NCBI GenBank assembly: GCA_035570235.1
Contig: DATMML010000083.1
Span: 1-64,000, forward strand
Direction of reading: 5' to 3'
DNA length: 64,000 bases
DNA from: Vicinamibacteria bacterium
GTDB lineage: Bacteria > Acidobacteriota > Vicinamibacteria > Fen-336
Part shown: one piece after another, positions 35,389-44,727 of the stretch
How the letters are laid out: the number at the start of each line of letters is the position of its first letter
Position numbering within the stretch: position 1 is the first letter of the stretch
Program-made: the position numbers and the translations under genes
Notes under the pieces: generated by a model
What the model was told of the DNA's origin: nothing
Seen by the model: only the letters and a program-made list of their open reading frames with translations
Databases searched by the model: none

Positions 35389-36374
35389 GTGCCGTCGCCC
35401 TCGAAGATCCGCCGGATCTCGAGCGGATCCGGCGTGAGGCCGAGGGCGACCATGAGCTTGATGCGGGCCTTGGGCCCGGGGAGATCCCCGCCCAGGATGA
35501 CCCCCATCTCCCGGAGCATCCGCCCACCCCCCTCGTAACCGTAGGCGGGGGAAACCCGGCCCTCCGCGCAGCGGGAGGCCAAGATGATGGGCAGGCGGGA
35601 GGCCAGGGCAGAGCGCAGGCCGGGCAGCGCGGAGGGGGGGACGTTGCCGCAGCCGGTGGCTTCCACGACCAGGCCTCTCGCTCCCCGCGCCACCGAGGCC
35701 CGGATCAGGGCGTCGTCAACGCCGGTGGCCATGATGTGCAGATCGACTTCCGCGACCAGACGCTTGGCCCTCAGGCAGGGAGGGTGAAAGGGAGGCCGCC
35801 GATAAACGATCTGCCCGCGATCCAGGACCGCGAGCGGGCCAAGGGGGCTGCGAAAGGCGGCCAGGCTCTGGGTGTGCCACTTGTAGGCCTCGGCCGCGGC
35901 GAGCACCTCCTCGCCCACCGCCACCAGAACCCCCCGGTCCCGCGACGCAGGGTGGACGGCGGTCCGCACCGCGGTCATGAGGTTGGCGGGGCCGTCCCAG
36001 CTCGGCTCGGAGAGGGTGCGCATCGCGCCGCAGAAGACGACGGGCTTGGGGCTGTCGAGGGTGAGGTCCAGGAGGAAGGCGGTCTCCTCGAGGGTGTCGG
36101 TCCCGTGGGTGACCACGAGCCCATCCACGCTCGGATCTTCCAGCACCGAGGCCACCCGTGCCTTGAGCCGCCACATCCAGTGCGGCGTCACGTGGGGGCC
36201 GGGAAGACGGGCGTAGTCCTCCAATACGAGTCGGGCCTCGCGGCGGAGGCCGTGCACGCGGGAGACGATCTCCTCCCCGGAGAGGGAGGGCACCGCCGCT
36301 CCCGTGCCGGGGTCCACACGCATGGAAATCGTCCCCCCCGTGAAGATCACGTGCACCGTGCGTCGTGCGCTCAC
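35370..36374 (-). CDS. ansA: L-asparaginase, bacterial type I-like
   Basis: A 334-residue amidohydrolase hydrolysing asparagine to aspartate and ammonia. The GTG start (36374) overlaps the DMT-transporter stop by 4 nt. The first conserved Thr motif is VIFTGGTISM (T12, T15) and the second is VVTHGTDTLEETAFLL (the TD pair). A conserved lysine is expected in the middle region. No signal peptide is visible, so the enzyme is cytoplasmic. Last gene of the coupled thrC-alaX-DMT-ansA run. Substrate could include related amides. Overlaps a convergent gene's tail by 19 nt. Confidence 0.9.
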   Translation of the reverse strand: MSARRTVHVIFTGGTISMRVDPGTGAAVPSLSGEEIVSRVHGLRREARLVLEDYARLPGPHVTPHWMWRLKARVASVLEDPSVDGLVVTHGTDTLEETAFLLDLTLDSPKPVVFCGAMRTLSEPSWDGPANLMTAVRTAVHPASRDRGVLVAVGEEVLAAAEAYKWHTQSLAAFRSPLGPLAVLDRGQIVYRRPPFHPPCLRAKRLVAEVDLHIMATGVDDALIRASVARGARGLVVEATGCGNVPPSALPGLRSALASRLPIILASRCAEGRVSPAYGYEGGGRMLREMGVILGGDLPGPKARIKLMVALGLTPDPLEIRRIFEGDGTYSPRS

Positions 36375-37231
36375 GCACGCCCCCGTAGGACGAGGGCGAG
36401 GGCTGCGAACACGAGCGCGCCCCCCGCCAGGGTCCACCGCCCGGGAACCTCCCCGAAGACGATGTAGGCGAGTAGGGAAGCGGCCACCGGCTCCCCTAGA
36501 AGGAACAGGCCCACCGTGGGGGCGGGGAGGCGGCGCAGCGACTGGTTCACCAAGCCGTGGCCGGCCAGGGTGGGCACGAGGGCGAGGGCGAGGAAGAGAC
36601 CGAAGGTCCGTGGGCTGTACCCGGTCAGGGGCACTCCAAAGGGGAGGCAAAGGAGGGCGAGGCTGAAGGCAGCCGTGGACCAGACGCCGAAGACGTAGGC
36701 ATTCAAAGGGAGGGCCGCGCGCAAGCCCCGGCCGATAACGTGATAGAGGGCGAGGGTGCCTGCCCCGACCACGGCCAGGAGGTTGCCGCCCAGGGAGCCG
36801 GGAGTACCTGCCCAATCCCCGGCCGCGATGAGCGCGGCGCCCCCCAGGGCCAGACCGATGGCACCCAGCACGAGCCGGGAGACGCTCTCCCCCAAGAAGA
36901 CACGCGAGAGGCCGACGGCGAAGAGGGGGGCGGTGTTGACGAGCAGAACCGAGGACGCGATCGAGGTGTAGGACAAGCTGGCCACCCAGGTCGCGAAGTG
37001 GAGGGCCAAGGCGGCGCCCGCGGCCAAGAGAACGGCTCGCTGTCGGGGAAGGAGCGTGGCCCAGGCCCGACGGGCCGGTGCGAAGGCGAAGGGGGCGAGG
37101 CAGAGCGCGGCCAGGAAGATTCGGTAGAAGGAGACGGCCAAGGGCGGGGCCTGCGCCAGCCGGACGAGAATCGAGCCGAAGGACACAAGGAGGACGGCGA
37201 GGGCCAGCGGGAGGTAGGGCGAGACGGTCAT
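36371..37231 (-). CDS. EamA/DMT family transporter
   Basis: A 286-residue inner-membrane protein with about ten helices in two EamA repeats: SYTSIASSVLLVNTAPLFAV and SQ-like RRLPAPTVGLFLLGEPVAAS, ending in LAGGALVFAALALVLRGRA. DMT proteins export metabolites such as threonine, homoserine, cysteine or purines. It lies between AlaX and the asparaginase gene with 4-nt overlaps on both sides (upstream ATGA, downstream GTGA), which suggests amino-acid export linked to the threonine-synthase operon. Confidence 0.88.
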   Translation of the reverse strand: MTVSPYLPLALAVLLVSFGSILVRLAQAPPLAVSFYRIFLAALCLAPFAFAPARRAWATLLPRQRAVLLAAGAALALHFATWVASLSYTSIASSVLLVNTAPLFAVGLSRVFLGESVSRLVLGAIGLALGGAALIAAGDWAGTPGSLGGNLLAVVGAGTLALYHVIGRGLRAALPLNAYVFGVWSTAAFSLALLCLPFGVPLTGYSPRTFGLFLALALVPTLAGHGLVNQSLRRLPAPTVGLFLLGEPVAASLLAYIVFGEVPGRWTLAGGALVFAALALVLRGRA

Positions 37232-38433
37232 CCGGCCTTCGTGCGGACCGCGTCGGCGGCGCGGGCCAGGGCCTCGTCCAGAAGGGCCGGCCGCTCGCCG
37301 CCGCCCTGGGCCAGGTCACCCCGGCCCCCTCCGCGGCCGCCCAGGGTCTCCACCGCCGCCTTGAGGAGGGCGGGGATGTCGTGGGGTAGGCCCGGGGATT
37401 GCGCGAACACCAGATGGGCTTTGTCCCCCCGGCTGCCCAAGAGAGCCACACAGGGGGAGAGAGCCACGAGTTGCGTGGCCAGGGTTCGCAAGTCCTCCGG
37501 GGGCCAGCGTTCGTAGACCGAGACCACCACCGCGGGCGGGGCCGCGGTGGCGAGCAGGCGCCGGGCCTCGCCCTCGAGGGCCCGCTCTTGGAGCACACGG
37601 CACTGCCGAGTGGACTCGGCGAGGGCAGCCAGGGCCCGCTGCGCCGCTTCCGGAAGTCCCGGGAGCGGCGCGCAGAGGAGGGCGCCCAGGCGGTCGAGCA
37701 CCGCCGTCCGCTCGCCAAAGGTCGCCAGCGCCCGGTGCCCGCAGACGAAGCGGACGCGGCTCCCGCCCTTGTAGCGCTCCCGGCCGAGCACCAGAACCAC
37801 TCCCACCTCCGCGGTGGAGCGCGGGTGGGTCCCTCCGCAGGGCTGGAGGTCGAAGCCCTGGGCCTCCACCAGGCGAATCGCCTCTCCCGCCTCCGGCGGG
37901 GGCTCCACGCCCAGGGCTCGGGCTTCGGCCCGGCTAACCACCTTGACCTCCACCGGCCTCGCCTCCCATACCACCCCGTTGGTCCGGACCTCGGCGAGGC
38001 GGACCTGCTCCTCACTCACCTCGCGGTCGAGGTCGATGGAGGAGGCCTCCGCTCCGAGGTGGAAGCTCACCGTGTGGGCAGAGAAAAGGTCGGAGAACGC
38101 GCGCGACAGGAGATGCTGCCCGTGATGCTGCTGCCGGTGGTCCCGCCGCCGCTCCCCGTCCACCTGCCCCCGCACCCGTGATTCCTTCAGGGGGGCGGCC
38201 AGCACGTGCAGGACCTCGTGAGCCTCCTCGATGACGGCCAGGACGGGCACGCCGGAGAGAGTGCCGGTGTCGAAGGGTTGGCCGCCGCTCTCCGGGTAGA
38301 ACGCGGTCCGGTCGAGGGTCACGGCCAAGCGCCCCTCGTGTTGCCGGCGGCCCGTAACCGTGGCCTCGAAGTCGAGCAGGTAGGGATCGTGGTGGTAGAG
38401 GCGCTCGGTCCGGGGGAGGGCCGGCGACGTCAC
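37228..38433 (-). CDS. AlaX-type trans-editing alanyl-tRNA hydrolase with DHHA1
   Basis: A 401-residue free-standing editing protein. It hydrolyses mischarged Ser- or Gly-tRNA-Ala, relieving mistranslation. DRTAFYPESGGQPFD is the editing-domain motif (~40-55), with zinc ligands in DHRQQHHGQHLLSRAF (HxxxH at H103/H107) and CGGTHPRSTAEVG (near residue 200). A C-terminal DHHA1-like region of ~140 residues ends in ARAADAVRTKAG. The GTG start at 38433 overlaps the thrC stop by 4 nt (GTGA). It sits in an operon with threonine synthase, a DMT exporter and an asparaginase. Confidence 0.9.
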   Translation of the reverse strand: MTSPALPRTERLYHHDPYLLDFEATVTGRRQHEGRLAVTLDRTAFYPESGGQPFDTGTLSGVPVLAVIEEAHEVLHVLAAPLKESRVRGQVDGERRRDHRQQHHGQHLLSRAFSDLFSAHTVSFHLGAEASSIDLDREVSEEQVRLAEVRTNGVVWEARPVEVKVVSRAEARALGVEPPPEAGEAIRLVEAQGFDLQPCGGTHPRSTAEVGVVLVLGRERYKGGSRVRFVCGHRALATFGERTAVLDRLGALLCAPLPGLPEAAQRALAALAESTRQCRVLQERALEGEARRLLATAAPPAVVVSVYERWPPEDLRTLATQLVALSPCVALLGSRGDKAHLVFAQSPGLPHDIPALLKAAVETLGGRGGGRGDLAQGGGERPALLDEALARAADAVRTKAG

Positions 38434-39599
38434 CAGAGGGGCGCCAGGTTCTCGACGTACTTGAAGGCCGTTCCCGTGTTGAAGACCACCACCGTGTCGT
38501 CGGGCGTGATGTGGCCCGACGCCTTGAGCCGGCGCAAGGCGCTCACGCAAGCCCCGCCCTCGGGGCCGGCGAAGATGCCCTCCTGGGCGGAGGCGTCGCG
38601 CACCCCCTGCACGATCTCGGCCTCGGAGACGGCCACCCCCGCGCCCCGGCTCTCGCGCAGGGCCTTCAAGATCAGGAAGTCGCCGAGGGCCTTGGGGACG
38701 CGCAGGCCATGGGCAAGAGTGTTCGCCCCCTCCCAAAGCGGGGCCTCGTCCCGTCCCTCGGAGAACGCCTTCACGATAGGGGCGCAGCCCTCAGCCTGGA
38801 CGGCGTACATCCTCGGGCGCGAGGCGCCCACGAAGCCCATGGTCTCCAGCTCCTGGAAGGCCTTCCACATGCCGATGAGGCCGGTCCCTCCCCCGGTGGG
38901 GTACAGGACGGCATCCGGCAGCTTCCAGCCCATCTGCTCGGCCAGCTCGTAGCCCATGGTCTTCTTGCCCTCCAGCCGGTAGGGCTCCTTGAGGGTGGCG
39001 CATTCGTACCAGCCATGCTCCTGGGCGAGCTGGGCACAGAGGCGGCCGGCGTCGGTGATGAGCCCGGGCACGGTCTGTACGTGGGCACCGTAGGCCTCGG
39101 CCTCCATGATGAAGACGCGCGCCACGTCCTGGGGGATGAAGATGTGGGCCTTGAGCCCTCCCCGGGCGGCGTAGGCGGCCAGCGCGCTGCCCGCGTTGCC
39201 GGCGGAGGGCAGGCAGACATCGGTCGCGCCCAGAGCCCTGGCCATCGACACCGCCACCGACAGGCCGCGGGCCTTGAAGGAGCCCGTCGGGTTACCGCCC
39301 TCGTCCTTGATGAAGAGGTGGGGGAGGCCGAGGAGGGTGCCAAGGCGCGGAGCGGGGAGGAGGGGCGTGAAGCCCTCGCCCAGGGTGATCAGGTGTTCCG
39401 GGCTCTCGAGGGGAAGCACCTCGCGGTAGCGCCAGAGGTTGGGGGCGCGCAAGGAGAGGTGGCCCGGCCGCATGTCCTTGGCCGCGCTCTCCAGGTCGTA
39501 GCGGGCGAAGAGCGGAGCGCCGCACTGGCAGAGGTTCCAGCGCTGTCCAGGCGGAAAACGTCGGTCGCACTTCGTGCATTCGAGGTGGACGATCGGCAC
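38430..39599 (-). CDS. thrC: threonine synthase
   Basis: A 389-residue PLP enzyme turning O-phosphohomoserine into threonine. The PLP lysine is in NPTGSFKARGLS (K109), with the phosphate loop YPTGGGTGLIGM. The N-terminal zinc ribbon (C8, C11, C24, C26 in CTKC and CQC) is present as in longer type I threonine synthases of this subfamily. The ATG at 39599 opens MPIVHLECTKC. It is the head of a run that continues with alaX, a DMT transporter and ansA. It points away from a TPR pseudogene. Confidence 0.93.
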   Translation of the reverse strand: MPIVHLECTKCDRRFPPGQRWNLCQCGAPLFARYDLESAAKDMRPGHLSLRAPNLWRYREVLPLESPEHLITLGEGFTPLLPAPRLGTLLGLPHLFIKDEGGNPTGSFKARGLSVAVSMARALGATDVCLPSAGNAGSALAAYAARGGLKAHIFIPQDVARVFIMEAEAYGAHVQTVPGLITDAGRLCAQLAQEHGWYECATLKEPYRLEGKKTMGYELAEQMGWKLPDAVLYPTGGGTGLIGMWKAFQELETMGFVGASRPRMYAVQAEGCAPIVKAFSEGRDEAPLWEGANTLAHGLRVPKALGDFLILKALRESRGAGVAVSEAEIVQGVRDASAQEGIFAGPEGGACVSALRRLKASGHITPDDTVVVFNTGTAFKYVENLAPLW

Positions 39600-39649
39600 G
39601 CGCCGATTATACGACCCTCGGCCGCGGTCGAGAGAGCAGGGTGGCGAGG

Positions 39650-39912
39650 GACCCTCCTTGGCGGACCCCTTCTTGGCTCTGGGGAGCGCCTACTACCGCT
39701 CAGGCGCGCTCGGGGACGCCGAGCGCGAGTATCTGGCGGGTATCAAGGTGAAACCCGGCTTCGGCGAAGCCCACAACAACCTGGCCGTCGTTTAAATGCT
39801 CACCGGCCGCTTCGACGAGGCAGAGGGGGAGATCAGGCTGGCCGAGAAGGCTGGCTTCAAGGTCAGCCCGAAGTTCAAGGACGATCTGGCGCGGCGCTCG
39901 AAGGGGCAATAG
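39650..39912 (+). pseudogene. TPR-protein remnant with in-frame stop
   Basis: On the plus strand, ADPFLALGSAYYRSGALGDA, then EREYLAGIKVKPGFGEAHNN, LAVV-stop and MLTGRFDEAEGEIRLAEKAG, FKVSPKFKDDLARRSKGQ are one continuous reading frame broken by a TAA at 39793-39795. The two halves are in the same frame and read naturally as a TPR (AHNNLAVVY-MLTGRFDEAE), where the tyrosine codon TAC/TAT has become TAA. No start codon or N-terminal part remains. It is the last ~85 residues of an ancestral tetratricopeptide protein. Bases 39600-39650 have no gene. Confidence 0.8.
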
Positions 39913-39944
39913 CCGGCGGGGGCTTTTCTGCCCGGGGAGAGCAG

Positions 39945-39960
39945 GGCACGGCGGCGTGCC
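39945..39960 (-). terminator. hairpin after frr
   Basis: GGCACG-GCGG-CGTGCC (6-bp stem, 4-nt loop) begins right behind the frr stop. There is no U run after the stem on the minus strand, so it is only a weak candidate for ending the ribosomal operon. Confidence 0.4.
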
Positions 39961-39962
39961 TT

Positions 39963-40523
39963 TCAGACCTCGAGGATCTCGGCTTCCTTTTTCTTGAGGG
40001 CGGCGTTGATCTCCTCGATGTGCTGGTCGGTGAGCTTTTGCACCTCGGCCACCGCGTGCTTCTCGTCGTCCTCGCTGACCTGGTGGTCCTTGAGGAGCTT
40101 CTTGAGGTGGTCGTTGACGTCGCGCCGCACGTTGCGGATGGCCACCCGCCCATCCTCCGCGCTTTTGTGGGCGTGCTTGACCAGGGTCTTCCTCCGTTCC
40201 TCGGTGAGGGAGGGGATGGGGATGCGGATGATCTTGCCGTCGTTCTGGGGGTTCAGGTCCAAGTCTGAGGTGCGGATGGCTTTCTCGATAGCGGGGAGCA
40301 GGGAGGGATCCCAGGGCTGGAGGGTGATGAGGGTGGGGTCGGGGGTGCCTAGGTTTCCCACCTGGTTGAGGGGGGTCGGGTTGCCGTAGTAGTCGACCCG
40401 AATCCCGTCCAGCATGGACAGAGAGGCCCGTCCCGTCCGCATGGTCGCCAACTCGCGGAGCACGGTCTCCACGGAGGTATGCATCCGCTGCTTCGCGTCC
40501 GCGATCAGAGGTTTGATGGCCAT
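39963..40523 (-). CDS. frr: ribosome recycling factor
   Basis: A 186-residue protein that, with EF-G, releases ribosomes from mRNA after termination. The sequence follows the RRF pattern from MAIKPLIADAKQRMHTSVET through RTGRASLSMLDGIRVDYYG, TPLNQVGNLGTPDP and PSLTEERRKTLVKHAHKSAE to the C-terminal helix. Full length for the family. Last gene of rplM-rpsI-rpsB-tsf-pyrH-frr, 3 bp after the pyrH stop. Confidence 0.97.
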   Translation of the reverse strand: MAIKPLIADAKQRMHTSVETVLRELATMRTGRASLSMLDGIRVDYYGNPTPLNQVGNLGTPDPTLITLQPWDPSLLPAIEKAIRTSDLDLNPQNDGKIIRIPIPSLTEERRKTLVKHAHKSAEDGRVAIRNVRRDVNDHLKKLLKDHQVSEDDEKHAVAEVQKLTDQHIEEINAALKKKEAEILEV

Positions 40524-40526
40524 GGG

Positions 40527-41258
40527 CTACTCCTTGACGAGGGTCCCGATTTTCTCGCCGAGCACGATCCGGCGCAGGTTCCCCTTGCGCTTGAGATCGT
40601 AAACGATGATCGGGAGGCGGTTGTCCATGCAGAGAGAGATGGCGGTGGTGTCCATCACCTTCAGGCCCTTCTGCAGCACCTCGAAGTAGGTCAGGCGGTC
40701 GAACTTCTTCGCCTTCGGGTTCTTCATGGGATCCGCGTCATAGATGCCGTCCACTTTCGTCCCTTTGAGGATGATGTCGGCCTTGACCTCCATGGCCCGG
40801 AGGGCGGCGGCGGTGTCGGTAGAGAAGTAGGGGTTGCCGGTACCGGCCGCGAATATGGCCACCCTCTTCTTCTCCATGTGGCGGATGGCGCGGCGCCGGA
40901 TGAAGGGCTCCGCCACCTCTTGCATCTCGATGGCGGAGAGCACGCGGGTGAAGACGCCCACCCGCTCGAGAGCGTCCTGGAGGGAGAGGGCATTGATCAC
41001 GGTGGCGAGCATGCCCATGTGGTCGGCGGAAATGCGGTCCATCCCGGAGGCGCTGTCGGAGACCCCGCGGAAGATGTTGCCCCCTCCCACCACGGCCGCG
41101 ATTTCCAGACCCAGGTCGTGGATCTCCTTGATCTCCCCCGCCAGGTAGTCGGTGAAGGCCCGGTCTATGCCGAAGGCTTTGTCATCCCCCAGCAGAGCCT
41201 CGCCGGAGAGCTTGAGCAGGATCCGGTGGTAGGCGAGGGCCTTCTTGGCGCCGGGCAT
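40527..41258 (-). CDS. pyrH: uridylate kinase
   Basis: A 243-residue UMP kinase, converting UMP to UDP with ATP as part of pyrimidine nucleotide synthesis. The N-terminal [15 protein letters not shown] loop and the [11 protein letters not shown] phosphate-binding motif are canonical, with [17 protein letters not shown] and [20 protein letters not shown] in the later UMP/ATP region. Hexameric bacterial form, regulated by GTP/UTP in the family. Positioned between tsf and frr as in many bacteria. Confidence 0.97.
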   Translation of the reverse strand: MPGAKKALAYHRILLKLSGEALLGDDKAFGIDRAFTDYLAGEIKEIHDLGLEIAAVVGGGNIFRGVSDSASGMDRISADHMGMLATVINALSLQDALERVGVFTRVLSAIEMQEVAEPFIRRRAIRHMEKKRVAIFAAGTGNPYFSTDTAAALRAMEVKADIILKGTKVDGIYDADPMKNPKAKKFDRLTYFEVLQKGLKVMDTTAISLCMDNRLPIIVYDLKRKGNLRRIVLGEKIGTLVKE

Positions 41259-41283
41259 GGTGCTCCTGCCGTCCGCCCTAATC

Positions 41284-41970
41284 CTACCGCGGAGCCGGCG
41301 CTGACCGAAGACCCTCCGGGTCCGGATCCGGGCGGGCGGATGTTACTCCCTGGCCCGGATCATCCCCGCTAGCGGGGTCCTCGCCCAGCCGGAAGCGGGA
41401 GAAGCGGCGGACGACAATGTTTTCCTTCAGAAGGGCGATCTTCTCCTGCACCAGGTCGCCCACCGTAATCTTGCCGTCCTTCACGAAGGGCTGCTCGAGG
41501 AGGCAGAAGGCGGCGTAGAAGTCCTTCAGCTTGCCCTCCGCCATCCGCTCCTGGACGGACGCCGGCTTGCCCTGGGCGGCGGCCTGGGCCCGGTAGATCT
41601 CCTTCTCCTTCTCGAGGACCGCGGCCGGGACGTTCTCCTTCGCGAGATAGAGCGGAGCAGCGGCCGCGATGTGCATGGCGGCGTCCTTCACCAGAGCCTG
41701 AAACTCCGCGGTCTTGGCCACGAAGTCGGTCTCGCAGTTGATCTCCAGCAGCACCCCGATCCTACCCCCGGGATGGATGTAGGACCCGACCAGTCCTTCG
41801 CACGCCGCGCGGCCGGCCTTCTTGGCCGCCGCGGCCAGGCCCTTCTTGCGGAGAATCTCGCGGGCGCTCTGGGCGTCGCCCTTGGCCTCGACGAGCGCCG
41901 ACTTGCACTCCATCATGCCCGCGCCCGTCTCCTCGCGGAGCCTGCGCACCATATCCGCCGAAATGCTCAT
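41284..41970 (-). CDS. tsf: elongation factor Ts
   Basis: A 228-residue guanine exchange factor for EF-Tu. The N-terminal UBA-like motif ([20 protein letters not shown]) and the core [20 protein letters not shown] and [20 protein letters not shown] are canonical of the shorter EF-Ts class (~200 residues). The last ~35 residues are an Asp/Pro-rich tail ([15 protein letters not shown]) not in the usual family and probably disordered. Located between rpsB and pyrH. Confidence 0.95.
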   Translation of the reverse strand: MSISADMVRRLREETGAGMMECKSALVEAKGDAQSAREILRKKGLAAAAKKAGRAACEGLVGSYIHPGGRIGVLLEINCETDFVAKTAEFQALVKDAAMHIAAAAPLYLAKENVPAAVLEKEKEIYRAQAAAQGKPASVQERMAEGKLKDFYAAFCLLEQPFVKDGKITVGDLVQEKIALLKENIVVRRFSRFRLGEDPASGDDPGQGVTSARPDPDPEGLRSAPAPR

Positions 41971-42057
41971 GGATAATTCCTCATTGAAGGCGATGAGCCG
42001 TCACGAATGTCGGGACGACGGTCCCGCGACCGTCCCCGGCCGAGCTCGACCCCGCCC

Positions 42058-42846
42058 TCAGGCGGGGGTGGTGGGGGCGACGACCGGGGGCCGGGGCTTG
42101 GGCCGTCGCACCTCGGCCGCTTCGCCGCCCGTTGTCGCCGGGTCCGGCGTCCGCGCCTCGCGGAGACCGCGGCCGGCAAGCACCGCGTCCGCCATTCGGC
42201 TGGCGAAGAGGCGTATGGCGCGCAAAGCGTCGTCGTTACCCGGTATCACCACGTCCACCTCGTCGGGGTCGCAGTTCGTGTCCACTACGCCCACCACCGG
42301 GATCCTCAGCTTGCGGGCTTCGGCCACCGCGATCGCCTCCTTGCGGGTGTCGATCACGAAGACGGCATCCGGCACCGACTTCATGGTCTTGATGCCCTGG
42401 AGGTTTCGCTCGAGCTTGCCCCGCTCTTTCTCGAGGTGGGCGATCTCCTTCTTGGTCAGCCGCTCGTGGCGCCCGTCCGTCGACATGAGCTCGAGCTCCT
42501 TCAGCCGGTCCAGGCTCTTGCGCACGGTGACGAAGTTGGTCAGGAGCCCGCCCAGCCAGCGCTCATTCACATACGGCATCCCGCACCGCTTGGCCTCCTC
42601 GGCGATGGCCTCCTGCGCCTGGCGTTTGGTGCCGACGAAGAGGAGGGTCTTGCCTTGGGCGGCCAGATCCTGCACGTACTGCAGGGCGTCCTGGAGCAGG
42701 CGGTGGGTCTTCTGGAGGTCGACAATATAGATGCCGTTGCGCTCCCCGAAGATGTAATCCTTCATCTTCGGGTTCCAGCGGCGGGTCTGGTGGCCGAAGT
42801 GGACCCCCGCCTCCAGAAGCTCCTTCATGGTCACGGTCGTAGACAA
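42058..42846 (-). CDS. rpsB: 30S ribosomal protein S2
   Basis: A 262-residue S2 protein. Signatures are [59 protein letters not shown] and [20 protein letters not shown], all normal. A Pro/Ala/Arg-rich C-terminal extension of about 30 residues follows the core. Its ATG at 42846 is preceded by AAGGAGG. In an operon between rpsI and tsf. Confidence 0.97.
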   Translation of the reverse strand: MSTTVTMKELLEAGVHFGHQTRRWNPKMKDYIFGERNGIYIVDLQKTHRLLQDALQYVQDLAAQGKTLLFVGTKRQAQEAIAEEAKRCGMPYVNERWLGGLLTNFVTVRKSLDRLKELELMSTDGRHERLTKKEIAHLEKERGKLERNLQGIKTMKSVPDAVFVIDTRKEAIAVAEARKLRIPVVGVVDTNCDPDEVDVVIPGNDDALRAIRLFASRMADAVLAGRGLREARTPDPATTGGEAAEVRRPKPRPPVVAPTTPA

Positions 42847-42917
42847 AACTGCCTCCTTAACGCGTCAGCCCCGGGCCGCGGCGGTCCGAGGGCTTTCCGG
42901 CCCCGCAGGGCTCGAAA

Positions 42918-43319
42918 TCAACGCTTGCTGAACTGGAACCGACGGCGGGCCCCCTTCTGCCCGTACTTCTTGCGCTCCTTGATGCGGGCGTCCCTGGTAA
43001 GGAAGCCGGCCTTCTTGAGCTTGCCCCGGAGTTCCAGGTTGAATACGCAGAGGGCGCGGGAGATGCCGTGCCGTAGGGCCCCGGCCTGGGAGGACACTCC
43101 CCCCCCATGGATGACGGCCAGGACGTCGAACTTGTCGGTCGTCTCCGTCAGCGCGAACGGCTGCCGGACGAGCATCTTCAGGGCCTCGTGGCCGCCGAAG
43201 AACTCCTCCATGTTGCGCTCGTTCAGCTTCATCTCCCCCGTGCCTGGGCGGAGGTGGACACGAGCGATCGAGGTCTTGCGCTTGCCGGTGCCGTAATACT
43301 CTAGGGCGGTCGTGCTCAA
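42918..43319 (-). CDS. rpsI: 30S ribosomal protein S9
   Basis: A 133-residue S9 protein with the signature [18 protein letters not shown], the [19 protein letters not shown] core and the C-terminal basic [20 protein letters not shown], whose last arginine contacts the P-site tRNA in the family. Full length. It begins 13 nt after the rplM stop, the invariant rplM-rpsI pairing. Confidence 0.97.
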   Translation of the reverse strand: MSTTALEYYGTGKRKTSIARVHLRPGTGEMKLNERNMEEFFGGHEALKMLVRQPFALTETTDKFDVLAVIHGGGVSSQAGALRHGISRALCVFNLELRGKLKKAGFLTRDARIKERKKYGQKGARRRFQFSKR

Positions 43320-43332
43320 TGCTCCCCTCTCC

Positions 43333-43764
43333 TCACTTGACGGGCATCGCCAGGGGCTTCTGGGCTTGGTGGGGGTGGTGGTCGCCCGCGTAGACCTTCA
43401 GCTTCTGGAACATGGCCCGTCCCAGCTTGGTCTTGGGGAGCATCCCCCGGATCGCCTCTTCGACCACGCGCGCGGGGTTTTTCCTTCTCAAGTCGCCCGC
43501 CGCCACTGATTTCAGGCCCCCCACGTATCCCGTGTGGTGCCGGTAGAGCTTGTCCGTTGCCTTTCTTCCCGTGAGGTGAACCAGAGCGGCGTTGATTACG
43601 ATCACGTGATCACCTGTGTCCAGGAAGGGCGTGTAGATCGGCTTCCGCTTGCCGGTGAGCGCGGACGCGGCGATCGCGGCCAGCTTGCCGAGGACCTTGC
43701 CCTTGGCGTCGATCACGAACCACTTCCGCTCCAGGGGGTCGGCCTTCGGTATGTAAGTCGGCAT
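43333..43764 (-). CDS. rplM: 50S ribosomal protein L13
   Basis: A 143-residue L13 protein. Motifs are [73 protein letters not shown] and [20 protein letters not shown]. First gene of the six-gene block; a strong promoter lies upstream (43811-43839). Its ATG at 43764 follows GAGGGATACC. Confidence 0.97.
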   Translation of the reverse strand: MPTYIPKADPLERKWFVIDAKGKVLGKLAAIAASALTGKRKPIYTPFLDTGDHVIVINAALVHLTGRKATDKLYRHHTGYVGGLKSVAAGDLRRKNPARVVEEAIRGMLPKTKLGRAMFQKLKVYAGDHHPHQAQKPLAMPVK

Positions 43765-43810
43765 CCGGTATCCCTCGTGCGCGTCTCCCGCGCGCGCTGC
43801 AAACCTTTAA

Positions 43811-43839
43811 CTTATAAAGCATCACGGCCGCTCTGTCAA
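43811..43839 (-). promoter_or_regulatory. strong promoter of the rplM operon
   Basis: On the minus strand TTGACA (43839-43834, perfect -35) and TATAAG (43816-43811, 5/6 match to the -10) are separated by exactly 17 bp. This gives a near-consensus housekeeping promoter with a predicted start near 43804, about 40 nt before the rplM ATG. Confidence 0.88.
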
Positions 43840-43899
43840 GGGTATCCCCTGGATTTGCGGCACCTTCCGGGCTCCTTGTGAGGGGAGCGCCCCCCCGCC

Positions 43900-44727
43900 T
43901 CAGCGTAGACGGGCGTGGTCCAAGGCCGGAAGCTCGCGGCGGATCCGGTCCTGGCGCGGGAAGTCGAGCTCGGCCAGAGCCACGCCTTCCCCCTCGGGCG
44001 CCTGGGCCAGGACCGCGCCCCAAGGGTCGACGATCATGGCCTGTCCGTGAGAGGCCCGACCCGGCCCGTGGGTGCCGACTTGGGCCGGGGCCAGCACGTA
44101 GGCGAGGTTCTCGATCGCCCGGGCGCGCAGCAGCACTTCCCAGTGGGCCTTGCCCGTTCGCTCCGTGAAGGCGGAGGGGACGGCCAGGACGCGGGCCCCC
44201 CGGCGGGTCAGCTCGCGGTAGAGCTCGGGGAAGCGCAGGTCGTAGCAGATCGAGAGGCCCATCGGTCCGAAGGGCGCCTCGGCGAGGACCACTTCGTCGC
44301 CGGGCACGACGGAACGCGACTCCTTGAGGTGCTCCATCCCCGGCAAGTCGATGTCGAAAAGGTGTATCTTGCGGTAGACGGCCAGGGTGCGGCCGTCCGG
44401 ACCCAGGAGAAGGGATGTGTTGCGGACGCGCGAGTCGCCGGACACCTTCTCCGGGATGCTCCCGAGCAGGAGGGTGATTCTCAGGCGGCGGGCTAGGTTG
44501 GACATGCGGCCCACCCAAGGCCCGTCGAGCGCCTGGGCTTCCGGCACCGGCTGGCCCTCCGCGCGCAGGTAAGCGAAGTTCTCGGGCAGGCCAACGAGGG
44601 CGGCGCCGCGGGAAGCGGCCTCCTCGACCAGCCCTTCCGCCGCAGCCAGGTTCCGCTCCGCGTCCGCGGTGGACGTCATTTGCACGGCGGCGGCGAGGAT
44701 ACGACCGTTCCCGCTGGTTGGCGTCAT
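43900..44727 (-). CDS. carbon-nitrogen hydrolase (nitrilase superfamily, Nit1-like)
   Basis: A 275-residue amidase. The catalytic triad is E49 (LVGLPENFAYL), K120 (VYRKIHLFD) and C161 (LSICYDLRFPELYREL). The sequence resembles omega-amidase/deaminated-glutathione amidase (Nit1 group), which cleaves amides such as deaminated glutathione in a metabolite-repair role. The ATG at 44727 follows AAGGAGGG and overlaps the nth stop by 4 nt (ATGA), so it is cotranscribed with nth. Exact substrate unproven. Confidence 0.88.
   Translation of the reverse strand: MTPTSGNGRILAAAVQMTSTADAERNLAAAEGLVEEAASRGAALVGLPENFAYLRAEGQPVPEAQALDGPWVGRMSNLARRLRITLLLGSIPEKVSGDSRVRNTSLLLGPDGRTLAVYRKIHLFDIDLPGMEHLKESRSVVPGDEVVLAEAPFGPMGLSICYDLRFPELYRELTRRGARVLAVPSAFTERTGKAHWEVLLRARAIENLAYVLAPAQVGTHGPGRASHGQAMIVDPWGAVLAQAPEGEGVALAELDFPRQDRIRRELPALDHARLR

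Noticed and set aside
36375-38015. Apparent N-terminal extension of the asparaginase frame into AlaX and DMT genes
   Set aside because: The extra ~550 codons are an out-of-frame shadow of AlaX and the DMT transporter; the GTG at 36374 with the GTGA overlap is the natural start.
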